Shown: in pieces, positions 59,480 through 64,000 of the stretch | Layout: each line of letters starts with the position of its first letter | Position numbering within the stretch: position 1 is the stretch's first letter | Assembly (NCBI GenBank): GCA_030068145.1 | Contig: JAPJBO010000832.1 | Span: forward strand, 1 to 64,000 | DNA: 64,000 nt | Direction of reading: 5' to 3' | DNA from: Diplonema papillatum | Taxonomy: Eukaryota; Euglenozoa; Diplonemea; Diplonemida; Diplonemidae | Notes under the pieces: generated by a model | Databases searched by the model: none | Told to the model about the DNA's origin: nothing | What the model saw: only the letters and a program-made list of their open reading frames with translations | Program-made: the position numbers and the translations under genes

Positions 59480-61060
59480 CCCACGACCGGAAAACGAACA
59501 ACTGTATCTCCACGCCTGTAGAAGGATTTCCGAAGTCCTTGCACACGACCACACGGGACTCCGCGTCGCTGGCAACATGCGATGACTCAGTTCATGTAAA
59601 TGCGGCCTTGGCCGCGGCTGCAAAGCGTCTGTTACCACCCAAAGAACGCAACCCCAGATTCTTGACTGCTGCATCGGAGTTGCTGCCGCCCTTTCCAGGA
59701 AGAAGGTCGGAAGTCAGGGCGTTTTAGCCGCAGTCAGAAGTAGGGCGGGCGCTCTGAGTTTTTTAACTGATTGCACAGTTGTAGGGGCCATCTCCCCGAC
59801 GGGGTTTCCTGTGCTGGTAGCGGGGGGTCCGACTGTGTCGAGCTACGAACAGCCACCTGGCAACCAACCTCTGTCTGCTAAAACTCAGGAATGTGCTCAT
59901 CAGGCTTGCCACTTCTTGTAGAGAGAACCGACGAAAAGGAACGCGGATCACATACAGTGCTGCCCGTTGCTCATGTCAGGTGGAACACCGTTGTGTTTTC
60001 GATTTTGAATATAGGACTGCGTTGTAGGTAATACTCGCGGAGGCAGCCGGTTGCACAATCTCTAAGGAGGAAACGTGCTTTCGCCCACGAAGCACAGGTA
60101 AATCTGGCTTAGGGCTGGGCGTAAACGTTCAAACCAAACTACATTTTGTAGTCATAGTGTTTCTCCTCCTCTAGCCTCCGTTGAAATAAGCACCGGTCGA
60201 CGAGTCCTTGGCGGAAATTGTTGGAAGTAGTACGTTGGCAACGCGTAGTCTGCCAATGGCACTCCCAAAGCGCCGAAGTCTGCGAGCGTCAGTTTCGTTT
60301 CGGGATCACCGCGGCTAAATCCAAAGTGCCCTGCCGCTGTCAGAACTCCCATCGTTCTTGTCAAGCCCACGCGCTCGGCATTCGAAAGGGACCTCATAAG
60401 TTTCAGTGCTCAGATCCCTGCGCAAGCGTCCTTCCCTTTTTTCTTGCATTTCGTGTCAAGGTTAACACTTCGTGAAAAGCTGGCATCTGCGGTAGTTGCA
60501 CCGATGGCACCAGCTCCCTACCAATGCAACCGTAGCCGACTCCGAGAGACTTCCTGCTCTAGGTACTTGCGGCGAGAACTATTCAAACTACGTAAGATTC
60601 AAGCCCGGCACAGCACGGCGCATGCTAGCAGCATGCAGCCGCCCTACCTTGTTGAGTCAGTTACCGTCGATCGCAGAGAGCCTGCTTGCGCGCGACTAAA
60701 GGGGCAGAGGTGTTCAAACAGGCCAGTCCACGAGGTTGACCCAAGTGAGTCGCCACGGGGCCGGGTGCAAAGCGCCGGCGTCCGTTTCCGCCGGGTTGTG
60801 CGCTTTGCTGCTGGCACATCCCTCCCCCAGCCAACACAACTGCGCACTGCAGCAGATGCTACAGTGTTGTATTCGATGGAAGCATGCTCGGCGCCAGTTG
60901 GAAATGCGTTCGAATTTTAATCATAGCTCCTTCACTGTTGAGACGTCCGGACCTATTTCGGATTGTCTGAGCTTGTCACGGCAGGTATCCTTCTGTCGCA
61001 TCCTTTTCCACGAGCGTCGAAAAAGGTACATTACGGGGGGAGGGGCGTGGGCAGGCAGAC
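59480..61060. other. Intergenic, no supported gene
   Basis: Mixed sequence; no ORF with recognisable features and no repeats noticed. Confidence 0.4.
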
Positions 61061-61663
61061 ATGTTTGGGCTTGATGGATACGGCAGCGACGAGGAAGGCG
61101 ACGATGAGAGCTTCCTGCCGAACGCGGGGCCGGCGGAGGCGATGGAAGACGCGGCCGTCGACGCGGGGCCCGAGGCGATGGTCGCGGGGCCCACTGCCCT
61201 CGAGCTGATGCAGGCGGAGCTCGACTTTTCAAGCCACCGCTCGTCGAACTTGTGCCCGGTGGTCCCGTTCGACGTGCCGGCCGACCCCATCCAAGCAGAG
61301 CGTCTCGAGGTGCTCAAAGCTACGCGAAAGAACCCAGCTGCCTTCATCAAAGAACACCACGACTTCATCAACCCGGAGCGGACGAACTCAAAGCTAGAGG
61401 AGGTCGCCCGCCAGCAGGGAACCCGGCTCAACGCGTACCAGTCCAACTTCTCGTCGGTGAACGCGCGGCACGCGACCCTGTCCGACTTGTCCGGAAAGTT
61501 GGAGGACCGCATCATGAAGGCGCTGACCCGCGAAAAGCACGAGCGGAAGCGCAAGTCGGCGACGCCGCCCCCGCAGGGCCCCGGCGCGTCGGCCACGACC
61601 ACCGCCACGTCGTCGACGATCGCGTTCGAAGTCCGTCGCCACTCGTCGACCATAGCCAGCTGA
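61061..61663 (+). CDS. SAP30BP/HCNGP-like protein
   Basis: 200 residues, one exon. N-terminus MFGLDGYGSDEEGDDES resembles the acidic YGSD start common in HCNGP/SAP30BP proteins. Middle region: NLCPVVPFDVPADPIQ, a helix ERLEVLKATRKN, then DFINPERTNSKLEEVARQQG, which follows the HCNGP pattern of a kxFxNP box, a xKL helix and a Gly-Thr. A Lys/Arg-rich helix (KALTREKHERKRKSA) fits the family's basic tail; the last 35 residues are Ser/Thr-rich. Family members are nuclear and linked to transcription or splicing. The similarity was judged by eye and is weak outside the NP box. Confidence 0.5.
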   Translation: MFGLDGYGSDEEGDDESFLPNAGPAEAMEDAAVDAGPEAMVAGPTALELMQAELDFSSHRSSNLCPVVPFDVPADPIQAERLEVLKATRKNPAAFIKEHHDFINPERTNSKLEEVARQQGTRLNAYQSNFSSVNARHATLSDLSGKLEDRIMKALTREKHERKRKSATPPPQGPGASATTTATSSTIAFEVRRHSSTIAS

Positions 61664-63565
61664 TCAACCGGCTGCTTTTCGCCTCGTGCCAGCTGAACCA
61701 AGACCCTACGTTCTGCTCTCGCAAGCCGCCAGGCGTGGGCTAACGCCTTCCGCTCGCATTTCGTTGCCCGTCTCTAGCCTAGAATAGGCGGGCGTTTGGA
61801 AAAACCATCGCGCCGCTGCCCGCCCATTGGACGTACACCGTGGTTCGTCAACCCTGCATGGGCGTCAAGTCACCTCAAAAATCTCGCAGTGGTGTTGCCG
61901 CGGGCAAGCCCCATTTCGTAGCGAACCCTGAACGGAGTTGTATCTCCCGGAGAAATGCTGAACTGGAGAGTCGTGGCAATTGGCCGGATATTTATTGTTT
62001 TGAAGGGCACCTGCTGGTCACCCAACACGCTTCCAACGGTCTTCTAAAGCAGCAGGTTGTTCACCCCTTCCGCCGCGCACACTTGCGTCAACACTGTCAG
62101 CGGTTCGATTTGGCTGTGCCATCGAGCTATGCCTTCAACGGCATTTGAAGATTTCAACCGCCGTTTGCACTTAGCCGCACGGCCGGTGCAGCTAAGTGCA
62201 AACGGCGATTGGAATTAGCCGGAACCCCCGGAGAGTCGCGCGCGTAAGGGTTAAGATCAAAGCACGCTAGAAAGGACTCAGCACCAGAACTCGCTGATCC
62301 GGGGGGTGGGGATTTTTCCCGTTTCTTTCCGTTTAGGTCGCACCCTGACCAAGTGATCACCGAAGTGGGGGAGCTCTGTTACAGGCAGTAAGCTGTGTTA
62401 CAGGCAGTAAGGGCTAAACCGGGGAAGACCCAAGCCCAATCTCCCTAGAAAGGCCCTTGGAAGGTATTTGGGTCCCACTATGGTATGCTCAGAATCGCTC
62501 GTCAACAATAGGCTTAGTGTCTACTCCGGAGAAAACTGGCTGCACAAGGTCCTATTCAGTACATCGCGAAAGATGCGTGCTCGCTTCTGCTTTACTCGGC
62601 AGATTGTTCCCAATAATCACCGAGGAGGGCGGGGCAGGGCGGCACTCGTCTGTTTCGACAGCAATATTTGCTCTCCCTGCTTTGCACAGGCTCAACTGCA
62701 ACTTGTTGTGAGGACGTCGCCCTCGTGGCGACAAGAACTGATGGGTCAAAGCAAGCACTCTTCTTTCCTTCTTCGCTTGCGCCGCTAAACCTTTCGCAAA
62801 GAACAAAGCAGCCAGTTAGATAGTTCACACCTCCCTCCTGGGAGGTGTCCAGACAGATGCGTACGTATGTCTTGTGTCATATCCTTGTTTCTGCAGCCCG
62901 GTGACAAGCGTGCGATGCATGAACGTGGGAGAGCACCTTCGTTGCATTTTTGAGCTCATAACGACCGGTCAGCCTTCTTTTAAAGGAGAGAAAGTGTTGC
63001 AGCCTACATGACAATTTGCTTCTAGTTGTAGCAGGCTACAAGTGTTAGCATACACACGCGCGCAAGCTAGACGTATACTACGCCGGCTGCGATACATCGG
63101 CCTTGCGGCATCGAACGAGAACCAGTCCCCCTCGTCGCACCTACAAGCTGCACCGGTCAACGAGCACTATGGGGGTCTTTTCCTGCCCGGTGACCGTTCA
63201 GACGGTGTAAACCTTCGGCGCCACTGCTCGCGATTGGTCTGTTGCAGCCGGTTGGTTGAAGCCTGAAGTTGAATCGCGTAGAGCCTCTGTCTCGTCCGCG
63301 TTAATGCTGGGTTTAAAAAGACGACAGAACACACGAGGTTCTCGCTTCCTCACAGGATTTATCCTACGGGCAAACTACTTCGCCAAACAGTGTACGCACT
63401 TGAGTCCCATCCTCCTTAACCCCGCGCATGGTGCGTGTTCAGCGAGTCCCGTTGACAGACGGCTGCCGCGTGGCATACTCGTTGAAGATATCACGGCAAA
63501 GGGGGGGAACAGGGAAAGAAATAAGAAGAACAAGAAATACAAAAAAAAAAAAGGTGGAAATAAAG
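61664..63565. other. Intergenic with hairpins
   Basis: No gene supported. Holds a strong hairpin at 62159-62207 (listed separately), a direct repeat TGTTACAGGCAGTAAG twice at 62378-62410, and a short stem CACCTCCC/GGGAGGTG at 62828-62847. Confidence 0.45.
62159..62207. repeat. Strong 49-base hairpin
   Basis: Arms CGCCGTTTGCACTTAGC (62159-62175) and GCTAAGTGCAAACGGCG (62191-62207) pair perfectly, and the loop CGCACGGCCGGTGCA can itself pair through GCAC/GTGC. No T-run follows on either strand. Function unknown. Confidence 0.85.
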
Positions 63566-64000
63566 ATGCCCGCCGAACGGACGGTCAACATCGGCTGCCA
63601 CAGCGCGATGTGGGGCGACACGTCGCTCAGCGCGCCGCAGCTGCTGAAGAGCGGGGACATCGAGTACTTGGTCGGCGACTACTTGGCAGAGGTGACGATG
63701 GCGATCCTCGCGAAGGCGCACACCAGCTCCGGGGGAACTCTGGGTTACGCCACGGACTTCGTGTCGATGGTGGCGGCGAATCTTCCCCTGATCCAGAAGA
63801 ACAAGGTCAAAATCGTCGTCAACGCCGGGGGTGTCAACCCGGACGGCTGCCGCAACGCGATCGCGGAAGTGTTCAAGAAGGCGAACATACCGGAGAGCCA
63901 GCAACCGAGGGTCTGCACCATCTCGGGTGACAACCTCCTGACCAGCTTGACCACCGAGAAGCTCCACGAGGTCGTCCACAAGTCGCACGAGATGCTCCTG
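63566..64000 (+). CDS. AtuA-family (DUF1446) protein, 5' part
   Basis: Starts at the ATG at 63566 after an A-rich leader and runs open for 145 codons to the window end, so it is 3'-partial. The sequence has the AtuA hallmarks: GCHSAMWGDTS near the start, DIEYLVGDYLAEVTMAILAK (about 32-51), GYATDFVSMVAANLP and KIVVNAGGVNPDGC (about 94-107). AtuA is named for acyclic terpene use in Pseudomonas; related domains occur in eukaryotes, often fused to or beside acyl-CoA carboxylase-like parts. The biochemical role is not settled, and no second domain can be seen here because of the cut. A different open frame (63256-63930) overlaps it and is a shadow. Confidence 0.85.
   Translation, partial: MPAERTVNIGCHSAMWGDTSLSAPQLLKSGDIEYLVGDYLAEVTMAILAKAHTSSGGTLGYATDFVSMVAANLPLIQKNKVKIVVNAGGVNPDGCRNAIAEVFKKANIPESQQPRVCTISGDNLLTSLTTEKLHEVVHKSHEMLL

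Noticed and set aside
63256-63930. 224-codon plus-strand ORF at the window end
   Set aside because: Overlaps the AtuA-family frame in another phase and is Arg/Gly-rich with no family match; the AtuA reading from 63566 has clear motifs.

Overview
The window looks like nuclear DNA of a single-celled eukaryote. Host genes have GT-AG introns of about 120-720 bases, and some encode typically eukaryotic proteins: a nuclear poly(A)-binding protein, a TRM13-type tRNA methyltransferase and a BAG6-like ubiquitin-domain protein. The lineage cannot be fixed from sequence alone; an alveolate or related protist is a guess. No rRNA gene, convincing tRNA or CRISPR array was seen.

The window has two halves. 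Bases 1 to about 33,400 are repeat- and transposon-dominated: a 31-bp satellite; a single 1867-codon ORF (4218-9821) with a DDE-transposase-like core; nested arrays of short self-complementary repeats (10,850-19,460); a TA-flanked MITE family sharing the end NCATGCAGGG; and three copies of tyrosine-recombinase retrotransposons. The best copy, 19,462-23,839, keeps Gag, tyrosine recombinase and RT/RNase H in that order between split direct repeats A1...B1-A2-B2. This order is that of trypanosomatid VIPER elements, and the RT active site reads WIDN. Two insertions can be read at base resolution: removing the element restores the interrupted repeat exactly, with no target duplication. Two further TA-flanked non-autonomous elements sit in a 21-bp array at 29,769-32,330.

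Bases 33,600-64,000 are mainly host genes, almost all on the + strand and well spaced: a coiled-coil protein, an orphan FetA/STAR1-like ABC ATPase, a BAG6-like protein (4 exons), PABPN1 (3 exons), TRM13 with a long C-terminal extension, a probably N-myristoylated protein with Tudor-like segments (several exons), two small hypothetical proteins (one SAP30BP/HCNGP-like) and the start of an AtuA-family protein cut by the window end. No operon-like arrangement is seen and neighbouring genes do not appear functionally linked. Splice sites were chosen by eye from reading-frame continuity and family resemblance, so exon borders are predictions.
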